DNA from: Pseudobutyrivibrio ruminis
GTDB taxonomy: Bacteria > Bacillota > Clostridia > Lachnospirales > Lachnospiraceae
Reading direction: 5' to 3'
NCBI GenBank assembly: GCA_015057305.1
Contig: SVES01000029.1
Coordinates: forward strand, 1-44,450
Length of the DNA: 44,450 nt
Shown: piece by piece, positions 33,147-41,735 of the stretch
How positions within the stretch are numbered: the first letter of the stretch is position 1
How the letters are laid out: each line of letters begins with the position of its first letter
The notes under the pieces: generated by a model
Databases searched by the model: none
The model's input: the letters and a program-made list of their open reading frames with translations, nothing else
What the model was told of the DNA's origin: nothing
Program-made: the position numbers and the translations under genes

Positions 33147-34143
33147 ATGTAAAAAATGCATAGCGGCTTTCCTTACTGTGATATTAATGTTTTGCTTGAT
33201 TTCTTGTGGGGAAAAAAGTGAGAATAGTGAAAAAGATGAAAATACTAATCTGATTGTTATTGGCTTTTCTCAGCCGGGGGCTGAATCTGCTTGGCGAGTT
33301 GCTCTTACGGATTCAGTAAGGGAAGCATTCACAGAGGAGCGAGGATATAAGCTCATATATAAGGATGGACAGTCTAAGCAGGATAATCAAATCCGCGATA
33401 TTAGGACTTTTATTCAACAGGGGGTTGATTACATCATTCTTAGTCCTATAGTTGAAACTGGCTGGGACACAGTGCTGCTAGAAGCAAAGCAAGCCAATAT
33501 TCCAGTAATTATATGTGATAGAAACGTGGTGGTTTCAAATGAATCCCTTTATACCGCTTTTGTGGGCTCGGATTTTAAATCGGAGGGAGAAAAGGCGGTT
33601 GCCTTTTTGGAAGAAAAATATGCTTCATCAGAAGAGGAGATAAATATTGTTCATATAAAGGGAACGCTGGATTCCTCAGCCCAGCTTGGAAGAACAGGGG
33701 CGTTGGAAAAGGCGGTTCTAGAACATGATAATTGGAATATAATTGCAGAAAATTGTGGGGAATTTACCAAGGCAAAGGCTCGTGAAATCATGCAAAACAT
33801 ATTGCTGGAGGTTGATGCAAGTAGCATAGATGTTATTTATTGTGAAAATGACGAGGAAGCCCTTGGGGTTATGGCGGCATTAAACGAAGCGGGCATAGCT
33901 TATGGAAAGGATGAAAATATTACTATTATTTCCTTTGATGGAACAAGGAATGCATTGGAACAATGCCTTAATGGTAAAATAAACTATGTGGTGGAATGTA
34001 ATCCCCTGCAAGGACCGTATCTTTTTAATATAATCGAGATGCTGTCGGCTAAAAAGACGGTCCCTAAGATTACATACATATATGAAAATGCTTTTGAACA
34101 AGAAGATTTGAGTGAGGACTTTATAAAAAATAGGAAATACTAG
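33139..34143 (+). CDS. Sugar-binding lipoprotein, probable sensor partner of the histidine kinase
   Basis: This 334-aa lipoprotein (lipobox LISC, Cys23) has the YtfQ/ribose-binding fold: IGFSQPGAESAWRVALTDSV, GVDYIILSPIVETGWDTVL, NIPVIICDRNV and a C-terminal ISFDGTRNALEQCLNGKINY. It is a clear paralogue of the transporter binding protein at 35439 (shared GWDTVL, IPVI and AQ-GRT blocks). No permease genes follow it directly; its gene overlaps the kinase. By analogy with the Geobacillus AraP-AraS-AraT system, I infer that it presents an external sugar to the kinase rather than feeding a transporter. It ends convergently with the GntR gene, sharing the bases CTAG. Confidence 0.88.
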   Translation: MLKCKKCIAAFLTVILMFCLISCGEKSENSEKDENTNLIVIGFSQPGAESAWRVALTDSVREAFTEERGYKLIYKDGQSKQDNQIRDIRTFIQQGVDYIILSPIVETGWDTVLLEAKQANIPVIICDRNVVVSNESLYTAFVGSDFKSEGEKAVAFLEEKYASSEEEINIVHIKGTLDSSAQLGRTGALEKAVLEHDNWNIIAENCGEFTKAKAREIMQNILLEVDASSIDVIYCENDEEALGVMAALNEAGIAYGKDENITIISFDGTRNALEQCLNGKINYVVECNPLQGPYLFNIIEMLSAKKTVPKITYIYENAFEQEDLSEDFIKNRKY

Positions 34144-35102
34144 TCTTTGTAGGGAATGGTAATGGATTTTCCGTTGCCATTCTTTTTTATGTCCAACATT
34201 GTAAGCCCACATTCCCTGCCTAAGTTTTTGCCAGGTGTTAAATCACATGTGTAAACAGGAAAAGTACCATCATAGGTAATACTGTCATCATCTAAATAAA
34301 TAGCGCTAACAAAATTGTAGGCTTTGCTCAAAAATCTGTTGATGGTACTAGTGGCTCTGTAATTAACGCCAATTGGTTCACTAGAAGGACAGAACAGAAA
34401 ACATTCATCTATTATATTAAGATCAGCATCTCTAATGGCATCTAGAAAGCCTCTAAAGCTTGTTATAGAGGCATAATCATCACTGGTGAATATTCCCCCT
34501 AATGACTTGTGCCCTGCGTTAATCAACCGTCTTGCCATCATATAGCCCTTGTTGTAATAATCCATACCAACAATGGTAGGAGAGTAGAGGTTAGTAGGTG
34601 CAGAAGCTATAAAAATAGCAGGAATAAGTCGCTTTAGTATAGTCTGCAGCAAATCACTGTTTACGGATGGCAAAGCAGAGCGGGCTGGCTGAATTATAAG
34701 TCCACAGTAGACATCTTCAATTAATAGTTGAAGATATTTTCGCTCAATTTGATAGCTATTTTGGGTTTCGAAAAACTCTACCTCATATTTATTCTTGGTG
34801 AGAACTGAGCTGATTTCAGCATAAATACTGTTTTCTTTTTGATCATCCCTTGGGAGCAGAACCATTATTGTATTGGATTTTGATGTAATTCCTTTGCTGA
34901 TGATTTTATTACCACTTCCCCAATGTTTTTCAATGATTCCTTGCTCCTCTAATAAAGCTAAAGCCTGTCGGACGGTAGCCCTACTGACCTGGTACATAGC
35001 TGCAAGCTGCTGTTCTGTTGGCAGATTTGAATCTATAGAATATTTATTCTCAAGAATTTCCTGCTTTAGCTTTTCTTTAAGTAATATATACTTTGGAATC
35101 AC
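34140..35102 (-). CDS. GntR-family repressor with LacI-type sugar-binding domain
   Basis: This 320-aa protein has an N-terminal GntR winged helix (about 1-70: YILLKEKLKQEILENKY, LPTEQQLAAMYQVSRATVRQ, ALLEEQGIIEKHWGSG). A periplasmic-binding-protein-like effector domain covers about 80-320, as in AraR. I chose the GTG at 35102 because GGGGG precedes it and the GntR domain starts there; the frame is open upstream to 35243 but unlike the family. It is divergent from the ABC importer, with paired ATTGGTA sites between them, so it probably represses the importer and itself and releases on sugar binding. Confidence 0.9.
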   Translation of the reverse strand: MIPKYILLKEKLKQEILENKYSIDSNLPTEQQLAAMYQVSRATVRQALALLEEQGIIEKHWGSGNKIISKGITSKSNTIMVLLPRDDQKENSIYAEISSVLTKNKYEVEFFETQNSYQIERKYLQLLIEDVYCGLIIQPARSALPSVNSDLLQTILKRLIPAIFIASAPTNLYSPTIVGMDYYNKGYMMARRLINAGHKSLGGIFTSDDYASITSFRGFLDAIRDADLNIIDECFLFCPSSEPIGVNYRATSTINRFLSKAYNFVSAIYLDDDSITYDGTFPVYTCDLTPGKNLGRECGLTMLDIKKNGNGKSITIPYKD

Positions 35103-35169
35103 AAAAATACCCCCATTTTTTAAAGAGATTAAACATTTATCTATTAAATAATAACATAAAAAGGTCATA

Positions 35170-35313
35170 ATTGGTATGTAATTTGTATATTTCATCAGCA
35201 TACCAATCATAAAATAATCACAATTTATTCTAAAAATTTTCACTGTTAAGAATGAGGAAATCGCACTTTATGAAAATTGGTACGGTAAATATTATATTTT
35301 ATAAAATTGGTAC
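35170..35313. promoter_or_regulatory. Four ATTGGTA half-sites between the repressor and importer genes
   Basis: ATTGGTATG (35170-35178) and its inverse CATACCAAT (35199-35207) form a pair facing the GntR gene. AAAATTGGTAC occurs twice in direct orientation (35273-35283 and 35303-35313), 30 bp apart, facing the importer. The first of these overlaps the importer's -35 and the second its likely start point. They are candidate sites for the GntR-type repressor, or for the AraC-type regulator in the case of the direct repeats. Confidence 0.6.
35277..35305 (+). promoter_or_regulatory. Probable promoter of the ABC importer operon
   Basis: A -35-like TTGGTA (35277-35282) and a -10 TATAAA (35300-35305) are separated by exactly 17 bases. 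Transcription would start near 35312, leaving a leader of about 125 bases before the binding-protein gene. The rest of the 336-base intergenic region shows no gene. Confidence 0.5.
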
Positions 35314-35438
35314 TATCGTAAAAATAGAAACAATCCTTTTTAAGAAAAATCCATTGCTGGCAGTTTGGGCAAATGTTAAATTGTCTCCAGAAAACAAAAG
35401 AGCCCCGTAGAGGGTAAGGAGAAGGAAGGAGATACCTT

Positions 35439-36542
35439 ATGAAAAAAAGATTAGTAGCAGGAATGCTCGTAAGCCTTATGGCTGCATCAATGGTAGCATG
35501 TGGAAGTAGCTCAGATACAGCAACAACTGACACAGCAGCTGATGCCGGAGCAGACACACAAACAGAAGCAGCTGAGGATACAGCAGCTAGTGGGGATTTG
35601 ATCACTGTTGGATTCGCTCAGGTTGGCCATGAATCTGATTGGAGAACAGCTTCTACAAATTCAGTTCAAGCTGCATTCTCAGAAGAAAATGGATATGATC
35701 TTCAGTTTGTAGACTGCGACAACGACTCTGCTAAACAGATTGAAGCAGTTAGACAGTTTATACAGGATGATGTTGATTACATCGTAATTGATCCTATTGT
35801 TTCAACTGGTTGGGATACAGTACTTACAGAGTGCGAGGATGCAGGAATTCCTGTAATCGTTATTGATAGAACAATCGATGATAGTGATAAGTATGTATCA
35901 TGGGTTGGTTCTGAATTCATGAACGAAGGTCTTGCAGCTGGTACATGGTTAAAGGATTATGCAGCAGCTAAGGGAATCACAGATTTAAATATTCTTGTAA
36001 TTGAAGGCTCTAATGGTTCATCAGCTCAGATTGGACGTACAGATGGCTTCAAGAAGATTGCTGATGCAGAAGGCTGGACAATTCTTGATTCTCAGGATGG
36101 TGACTTTACACAGGATGGCGGACAGCAGGTTATGGAATCATACTGCAAGTCATATGAAGGTCAGTTCAATGTAGTTGTTTGTCAGAACGATAACGAAGCA
36201 TTTGGTGCTATGGACGCAATGAAGGCAGCTGGTGTTTCTTATGGTGTTGACAAGGATGTAATCCTTATTTCCTTCGACGCTTGCAAGGCTGGTCTTGAGT
36301 ATGTACAGTCAGGCGATATCAATGCAGATTTCATGTGCTATCCACTTCAGGGAGAGTATTGTGCAGCAATCGTTCAGCAGCTTGAAGCAGGCGAGACAGT
36401 TGCAAAGCAGACATTCATGACAGAGCCATGGTATGTTGCAGAAGATATACTTGAAAGCATTACATATACAAACAATGCTGGCGAGGAAGTAACAGAGGAG
36501 CTTGTGGTAGTAACAGACGCTGCTTCACAGGCATCATACTAA
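35439..36542 (+). CDS. Sugar ABC importer, substrate-binding lipoprotein (YtfQ-like)
   Basis: This 367-aa lipoprotein (lipobox MVAC, Cys21) has an acidic Ala/Thr-rich linker (about 22-52) typical of surface-tethered binding proteins. The YtfQ-type periplasmic-binding fold follows: TVGFAQVGHESDWRTASTNS, VDYIVIDPIVSTGWDTVL, GSNGSSAQIGRTDGFKKI and ISFDACKAGLEYVQSGDINA. YtfQ of E. coli binds galactofuranose; related proteins bind arabinose or other furanose and pyranose sugars, so the ligand is uncertain. GGAAGGAGA precedes the ATG. A hairpin separates it from the ATPase gene, which commonly allows excess binding protein. Confidence 0.92.
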   Translation: MKKRLVAGMLVSLMAASMVACGSSSDTATTDTAADAGADTQTEAAEDTAASGDLITVGFAQVGHESDWRTASTNSVQAAFSEENGYDLQFVDCDNDSAKQIEAVRQFIQDDVDYIVIDPIVSTGWDTVLTECEDAGIPVIVIDRTIDDSDKYVSWVGSEFMNEGLAAGTWLKDYAAAKGITDLNILVIEGSNGSSAQIGRTDGFKKIADAEGWTILDSQDGDFTQDGGQQVMESYCKSYEGQFNVVVCQNDNEAFGAMDAMKAAGVSYGVDKDVILISFDACKAGLEYVQSGDINADFMCYPLQGEYCAAIVQQLEAGETVAKQTFMTEPWYVAEDILESITYTNNAGEEVTEELVVVTDAASQASY

Positions 36543-36560
36543 ATCCTACATAGGTATTTC

Positions 36561-36590
36561 ATGGGGAAGGACAATCTCCTTCCCCATTTA
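36561..36590 (+). terminator. Hairpin between binding-protein and ATPase genes
   Basis: ATGGGGAAGGA (36561-36571) pairs perfectly with TCCTTCCCCAT (36577-36587) over 11 bp with a CAATC loop, followed by TTATTTAAG. It is stable but has a weak T-run. It is likely a partial terminator or 3' stabiliser that lets the binding protein be made in excess. Confidence 0.65.
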
Positions 36591-36646
36591 TTTAAGTAAG
36601 TGTTTATGAGTAACTAGCGTAAAAATGAGGAAAGTGGAGAAAGAAT

Positions 36647-38158
36647 ATGGATGAAAATTTGTTGATTACTATGAGAGATATATCCAAATCCTTTCCTGGT
36701 GTTAAGGCACTTAGTCATGCTCAGTTCACCTTAAGAAAAGGCGAAATACATGCATTGATGGGCGAAAATGGTGCTGGAAAATCTACTCTTATTAAAGTTT
36801 TGACAGGCGTGTATTCTCTTGATGCAGGTGAGATTCATGTGGCAGGTTTTGATGGACCAGTGGTAAATCATTCTACATTAGATGCACAGGAAAAAGGAAT
36901 AGCAACAGTTTATCAAGAGGTTAACCTATGTCCCAACCTTACTGTTGCAGAAAACTTGTTTATTGGTAGAGAACCAAAGACAAAAATAGGAACCATCGAT
37001 TGGCGCAAGATGAATAAGCGTGCCAAGGAAATAATGGATGGCTTAGAGATTGATATTGATGTGACTATTGCATTGGAAAATTATTCTCTCGCAATTCAGC
37101 AGATGATAGCAATTGCAAGAGCTGTAGATATGGAATGTAAGGTTCTTATATTGGATGAGCCAACATCTTCATTGGATGATAATGAGGTGGAAAAGCTATT
37201 CAAAGTAATGAGAGACCTTAAAGCAAAGGGAGTTGGAATAATATTTGTTACACATTTCTTGGAGCAGGTATATGCCGTATGCGATACAATTACCGTCTTG
37301 AGAAATGGAGAATTTGCAGGTGAGTATTCAGTTGAGGAAATGCCTCGAGTAAAGCTTGTTGCGGCAATGCTTGGTAAGGATTTTGATGACTTGGCATCCA
37401 TTAAAAAAGAGGGCCTTGGAAATATTTCTGATGAAGTGGTAGTTGAGGCGAAAGGCCTTAGCCATAAGGGAACCATAAAACCATTTGATTTTGAAATAAA
37501 GAAAGGTGAAGTGGTTGGTGTTACAGGCTTGCTTGGCTCGGGACGTTCCGAGATGGTTAGATGCATTTATGGTGCAGATAAGGCTCAGACTGGTTCGCTA
37601 AAGATGAAAGGCAAGGAGCTAAACATTAAGGAGCCCCTTGATGCGATAAAGGCTGGAATGGGGTATTTGCCAGACGATAGAAAGGCTGATGGTTGCATAG
37701 GTGATTTATCTGTAAGAGAAAACATTATACTGGCACTTCAAGCTAGGAATGGGCTGTTCAAAAAGATTCCAGTTTCTAAGCAAAATGAGATTGCAGACAA
37801 ATTTATAGAAATGTTGCAGATAAAAACAGCTTCCAGGGAAACACCTATCAATCAGCTTTCAGGTGGAAATCAGCAGAAGGTTATTCTTGCAAGATGGCTG
37901 TGTACACATCCAGATTTCTTGATTTTGGATGAACCAACACGAGGAATAGATATTGGTACGAAAACTGAGTTCCAGAAATTAGCATTGAAATTTGCAGAAG
38001 AGGAGGGCATGAGTATCGTGTTCATTTCTTCTGAAATCGAGGAGATGCTTCGTACCTGTACTAGAATGTATGTAATGCGTGATGGCGCACAGGTTGGAGA
38101 AATCTCAGGGGAGATGACTCAAGAATCAGTAATGGCAGCTATCGCAGGAGGTGTGTAA
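36647..38158 (+). CDS. Sugar ABC importer, dual ATPase subunit (RbsA/YtfR-like)
   Basis: This 503-aa protein has two ABC domains. The first has Walker A GENGAGKSTL (about 39-48) and Walker B VLILDEPTSSLDD; its signature region is the relaxed YSLAIQQM. The second has the degenerate Walker A LLGSGRSE and the strong signature LSGGNQQKV with LILDEPTRGID. This is the standard pattern for the CUT2 class (ribose, galactose, furanose importers). It is followed immediately by the permease genes. Confidence 0.95.
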   Translation: MDENLLITMRDISKSFPGVKALSHAQFTLRKGEIHALMGENGAGKSTLIKVLTGVYSLDAGEIHVAGFDGPVVNHSTLDAQEKGIATVYQEVNLCPNLTVAENLFIGREPKTKIGTIDWRKMNKRAKEIMDGLEIDIDVTIALENYSLAIQQMIAIARAVDMECKVLILDEPTSSLDDNEVEKLFKVMRDLKAKGVGIIFVTHFLEQVYAVCDTITVLRNGEFAGEYSVEEMPRVKLVAAMLGKDFDDLASIKKEGLGNISDEVVVEAKGLSHKGTIKPFDFEIKKGEVVGVTGLLGSGRSEMVRCIYGADKAQTGSLKMKGKELNIKEPLDAIKAGMGYLPDDRKADGCIGDLSVRENIILALQARNGLFKKIPVSKQNEIADKFIEMLQIKTASRETPINQLSGGNQQKVILARWLCTHPDFLILDEPTRGIDIGTKTEFQKLALKFAEEEGMSIVFISSEIEEMLRTCTRMYVMRDGAQVGEISGEMTQESVMAAIAGGV

Positions 38159-39205
38159 ATGGAAAACTTTAAGAAGCTGACAAAACAACCTTTATTTTTA
38201 CCTATCTTCTGCATGATTTTGGTGCTGTTAATCAATCTGATTAAATCGCCATCATTCTTTGCAATAAGTGTTAATAATGGTGTTTTGTATGGTAGATTAA
38301 TCGATATTTTAAATCGAGGCTCTGAAATTGCAATTTTAGCAGTAGGTCAGACCCTTGTAGTTGCAGTTTCTGCAGGAACAGATATTTCGGTAGGTTCTGT
38401 TATGTCACTATCTGCTTGTAGTTGTTGTATGCTTTTAGCTGGATATGGTAACAACTCGGTAACAACACTGGCTGTTCCAATGGCAGTAGGAATGTTATTC
38501 GGCATACTTATGGGTGGAGCCTGCGGTGCTATGAACGGTGCCTTGGTTGCAAAGCTAAAAATACAGCCTATGGTTGCAACACTGATTTTATTTACGGCGG
38601 CAAGAGCCATTGGATTATTACTTTGCAACAATCAGATTACCTATATAAGATATGAGCCATACAAATATTTAGGAAATTTCATTCCAGGATGTCCAATTCC
38701 TACTCCTTTATTTGTGGCTATAATTGTAATTTTGATTGTGGCAGTTTTACTTAAAAAAACAGCCCTTGGCCTTTATATCCAGTCTGTTGGTATTAACGGA
38801 AGGGCAGCAAGAATATCAGGAATTAATTCAGATGTAATATGCTTTATTTGTTATTTAATCTGTGGCTTATGCGCCGGAATAGCTGGTATTGTGGCATCAT
38901 CAAGAATATATTCAGCTGATTCCAATAATATAGGACTTAACTATGAATTGGATGCAATCCTTGCAGTTGCCTTGGGTGGAAATTCACTTGGTGGCGGTAA
39001 ATTCAATCTTGCTGGTTCCATTATTGGTGCATACACAATACAGGCAATTACAACAACACTTTTGGCTATGGGCGTATCAACCGATAAGGCGCCAGTATTT
39101 AAAGCAATCATAGTTATTATTATTGTAGTAGTTCAGGCTCCTGCATTTAAGGCTTACATGGCAGCAAGAAAGGCTCAGAAGGCTCAGATAAAGGAGGCAG
39201 CATAA
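38159..39205 (+). CDS. Sugar ABC importer permease 1 (CUT2 class, YtfT-like)
   Basis: This 348-aa protein has about nine or ten membrane segments and the CUT2 permease motifs GQTLVVAVSAGTDISVGSVM (about 62-81) and YELDAILAVALGGNSLGGGK. The ATG at 38159 follows the ATPase stop codon directly, and its last base overlaps the next gene's ATG. It forms the channel together with the second permease. Confidence 0.93.
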   Translation: MENFKKLTKQPLFLPIFCMILVLLINLIKSPSFFAISVNNGVLYGRLIDILNRGSEIAILAVGQTLVVAVSAGTDISVGSVMSLSACSCCMLLAGYGNNSVTTLAVPMAVGMLFGILMGGACGAMNGALVAKLKIQPMVATLILFTAARAIGLLLCNNQITYIRYEPYKYLGNFIPGCPIPTPLFVAIIVILIVAVLLKKTALGLYIQSVGINGRAARISGINSDVICFICYLICGLCAGIAGIVASSRIYSADSNNIGLNYELDAILAVALGGNSLGGGKFNLAGSIIGAYTIQAITTTLLAMGVSTDKAPVFKAIIVIIIVVVQAPAFKAYMAARKAQKAQIKEAA

Positions 39206-40236
39206 TGAAAACTAAGAAAAAACTTGATTCTAACACAGTGCTGATTATCATCACCATTTGCTTATTTGTTTTCATGTACACTATAGGCTGCGTTATTTAT
39301 CAGGATAAGGGTTTTGGTAATCTTCAAACATTTTTGAATGTATTAATAAACAATGCAGGCTTGATATGCGTCACCTGCGGTATGACCTGCGTAATGCTAA
39401 CTGGCGGTATAGATATTTCTGTAGGTTCAGTTATTGCCATGGACTGCATGCTTTTGGTATATGGAATGACAGAGTGGCACATGGGTGCAGTGCCTATGGT
39501 TATTCTGGTATTAGTTATAGGCTTGGTGTTTGGTGCAGTTCAGGGATTTTTAGTTGGTTATCTGGAAATCCAGCCATTTATAGTAACAATGGCGGGAATG
39601 TTTTTTGGCCGAGGAATGACAGCAGTTATTTGCTCAGGTCAGATTTCAATAACCGAAGCAGATAATCCACTATTTTACTCATGGGCTAATGCCAAGATAA
39701 ATTTACCTGAATTTTTAGGAAGAGTGAACAAACATGGAAAGATTGTAGTTCCATATATGCGTCCAACAGTAATTATTGCCATTGTTGTATTGATTGTGAT
39801 ATTCCTAATGCTTAAATATACAAAATTCGGACGTAATCTGTATGCAGTTGGTGGAAATCAAACATCAGCAACAATGATGGGACTTGATGTTAAAAAGACA
39901 AAGATGCTTTCTCATATCCTATCATCCTTCCTTTGCTCAATAGGTGGAATCCTATATTGCTTAAACACTATGTCTGGTTCTGTTAATCAAGCTACGGGCC
40001 TGGAGATGGATGCTATTGCATCAGCAGTAATAGGCGGAACCCTATTGACAGGTGGTGTGGGTAATGTTATCGGTTCACTATTCGGTGTGTTGATAAACGG
40101 TACAATTACAGTATTGGTTAATACAAATGGTAAGCTTTTATCAAGTTGGGCGAATATTGCCACAGCAGCTCTCCTATGTATATTTATAATATTGCAGTCA
40201 GTTTTCGCGCTGGTAAAAGCTAGAAGAAGTAAATAA
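39205..40236 (+). CDS. Sugar ABC importer permease 2 (CUT2 class, YjfF-like)
   Basis: This 343-aa protein has about nine or ten membrane segments. The motifs are CGMTCVMLTGGIDISVGSVI (about 58-77), LYAVGGNQTSATMMGLDV and MDAIASAVIGGTLLTGGVGN. Two separate permeases plus a YtfQ-like binding protein is the arrangement of the YtfQRT/YjfF importer. The start overlaps the previous stop codon (TAATG). A terminator follows at 40271. Confidence 0.93.
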   Translation: MKTKKKLDSNTVLIIITICLFVFMYTIGCVIYQDKGFGNLQTFLNVLINNAGLICVTCGMTCVMLTGGIDISVGSVIAMDCMLLVYGMTEWHMGAVPMVILVLVIGLVFGAVQGFLVGYLEIQPFIVTMAGMFFGRGMTAVICSGQISITEADNPLFYSWANAKINLPEFLGRVNKHGKIVVPYMRPTVIIAIVVLIVIFLMLKYTKFGRNLYAVGGNQTSATMMGLDVKKTKMLSHILSSFLCSIGGILYCLNTMSGSVNQATGLEMDAIASAVIGGTLLTGGVGNVIGSLFGVLINGTITVLVNTNGKLLSSWANIATAALLCIFIILQSVFALVKARRSK

Positions 40237-40270
40237 CTTTCTTTTTCTTTAACTTAATCCTTCAACATAG

Positions 40271-40305
40271 GAAAGAACAGATATTGATATGTCTGTTCTT
40301 TCTTT
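40271..40305 (+). terminator. Terminator of the ABC importer operon
   Basis: GAAAGAACAGA (40271-40281) pairs with TCTGTTCTTTC (40292-40302) over 11 bp, extended by TAT/ATG-type pairs. Short T-runs lie within and after the 3' arm. Confidence 0.75.
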
Positions 40306-40392
40306 GTGTAAAAAAACATTTTATTCACCATAATTACATATTTATTGCTTTAAAAATGAAGTATTATATAGGTGTAGGAAAAGGAGCTAAGT

Positions 40393-41679
40393 ATGAAAGA
40401 TAAAGTGTTTAAGAATAGCTTAAAAAGCCAAATGCTTAAAATGACATTGGTGCCATTGACCCTAATGACTATAGTGATTGCAGCGGTTAGTGCTACAATT
40501 TTGCAAACGGCAATAACCAAGCAAATTGAATCTGAATTGATACATGATGCAGATTTGTTGGAATCGGTTTTTGATGAGTTTTATGAAGGGGAATTTCATA
40601 TCGAAGAAGATGAGGATGGAAATCTTGAATTATACAAGGGCGAACAAAAGCTTAATGGGAAAGATACCCTTATGGCTAAGATGTCAGAAAAGCTAAATAT
40701 AGATGTTTCTATTTTCTACAAGGATACTAGAATTTTAACAACGCTTGTGGATGAAAAGGGAAACAGCGCAGTAGGAACAAAAGCAGCGGCAGTTGTTAAT
40801 AATGATGTTATCAAGGAAGGAAGTAGTGCTTTTTATGATAATGTATTAGTATATAACACAAAAAGCTTTGCTTACTATAAGCCTATTATAATGGAGGGCG
40901 AAGATACAGTTGGAATGATAGCGGTTTGCCGTTCTGGGGAGGATGTCAAATGGCAGGTCATTAACTATGTATTTCCAGTTATAATGGTTTGCGTTGTTGT
41001 GGCAATTTTCTTTGGTTTTATTATGGTTCGATTTAATCGTAAGCTGGCAGATAGAATCTTTAAAATGGACAGATACATGAATCGATTGGCTAATGGCGAG
41101 TTTGATTATGAAATGCCAAGAGAGTTGATGAAAGAGGATGACGAAATCAAGAGTCTTGCAACGGATGGCAAACGAATGGCGAGATCAATTAAAACCTTGG
41201 TGGAGTATGATGCTTTGACAGAGCTTAACAATCGTAGGTCAGCTGATAAGAAGCTATCTGACATACGTATAAAGGCAGTGGAAATGGGGATGAAGTATTG
41301 CGTCTGTATTGGAGATATTGATTTCTTTAAAAAGGTTAATGATACATACGGCCATGAAATGGGAGATGTGGTTCTTAAGTCAGTTGCAGATAAGCTGAAA
41401 AAAGGAATGACAGGAAAAGGCTTTGTAGCCCGCTGGGGCGGTGAGGAATTTCTTCTTATATTTGAAAACAGGGAGCTTGATATTGCCACAAGAGAGCTTT
41501 CAATGATATTGGATGATATTCGCACAATATATGTACCTGATACAGATAGACAAATTACCATGAGCTTTGGACTTACTGCTTTAGTGCCAGGGGAAACAAC
41601 AGATGATTCGTTGAACAGGGCAGATACAAATCTTTATGAGGCTAAAGAATCAGGACGAAATCAGATAATAAGTAAATAG
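40393..41679 (+). CDS. Membrane diguanylate cyclase (Cache-like sensor + HAMP + GGDEF)
   Basis: This 428-aa protein has membrane segments at about 15-38 and 193-217 flanking an external single-Cache-like sensor (TRILTTLVDEKGNSAVGTKA, YYKPIIMEGEDTVGMIAV). A HAMP-like linker precedes the GGDEF domain (about 265-428). The active-site motif is RWGGEEF (about 347-353), so it probably makes cyclic di-GMP. The RxxD inhibition site is absent (TGKG at that place), so feedback inhibition of the usual kind is not expected. AAAAGGAG precedes the ATG. It has its own terminator and no obvious link to the importer besides position. Confidence 0.92.
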   Translation: MKDKVFKNSLKSQMLKMTLVPLTLMTIVIAAVSATILQTAITKQIESELIHDADLLESVFDEFYEGEFHIEEDEDGNLELYKGEQKLNGKDTLMAKMSEKLNIDVSIFYKDTRILTTLVDEKGNSAVGTKAAAVVNNDVIKEGSSAFYDNVLVYNTKSFAYYKPIIMEGEDTVGMIAVCRSGEDVKWQVINYVFPVIMVCVVVAIFFGFIMVRFNRKLADRIFKMDRYMNRLANGEFDYEMPRELMKEDDEIKSLATDGKRMARSIKTLVEYDALTELNNRRSADKKLSDIRIKAVEMGMKYCVCIGDIDFFKKVNDTYGHEMGDVVLKSVADKLKKGMTGKGFVARWGGEEFLLIFENRELDIATRELSMILDDIRTIYVPDTDRQITMSFGLTALVPGETTDDSLNRADTNLYEAKESGRNQIISK

Positions 41680-41696
41680 ACTATTTATAGCAAAAT

Positions 41697-41735
41697 AAAT
41701 GCCGCCAAGCATGAAAGCTTGACGGCATTTTGTTT
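41697..41735. terminator. Bidirectional terminator between the GGDEF and MATE genes
   Basis: AAATGCCGCCAAGC (41697-41710) pairs with GCTTGACGGCATTT (41717-41730) with one mismatch. TTTTG follows on the plus strand and TTTAT on the minus strand. It lies between convergent genes and touches the MATE stop codon. Confidence 0.8.

Noticed and set aside
35103-35243. 47-residue N-terminal extension of the GntR regulator
   Set aside because: The frame is open but the sequence is unlike the family and covers the likely operator pair; the GTG at 35102 has a good ribosome binding site and domain fit.
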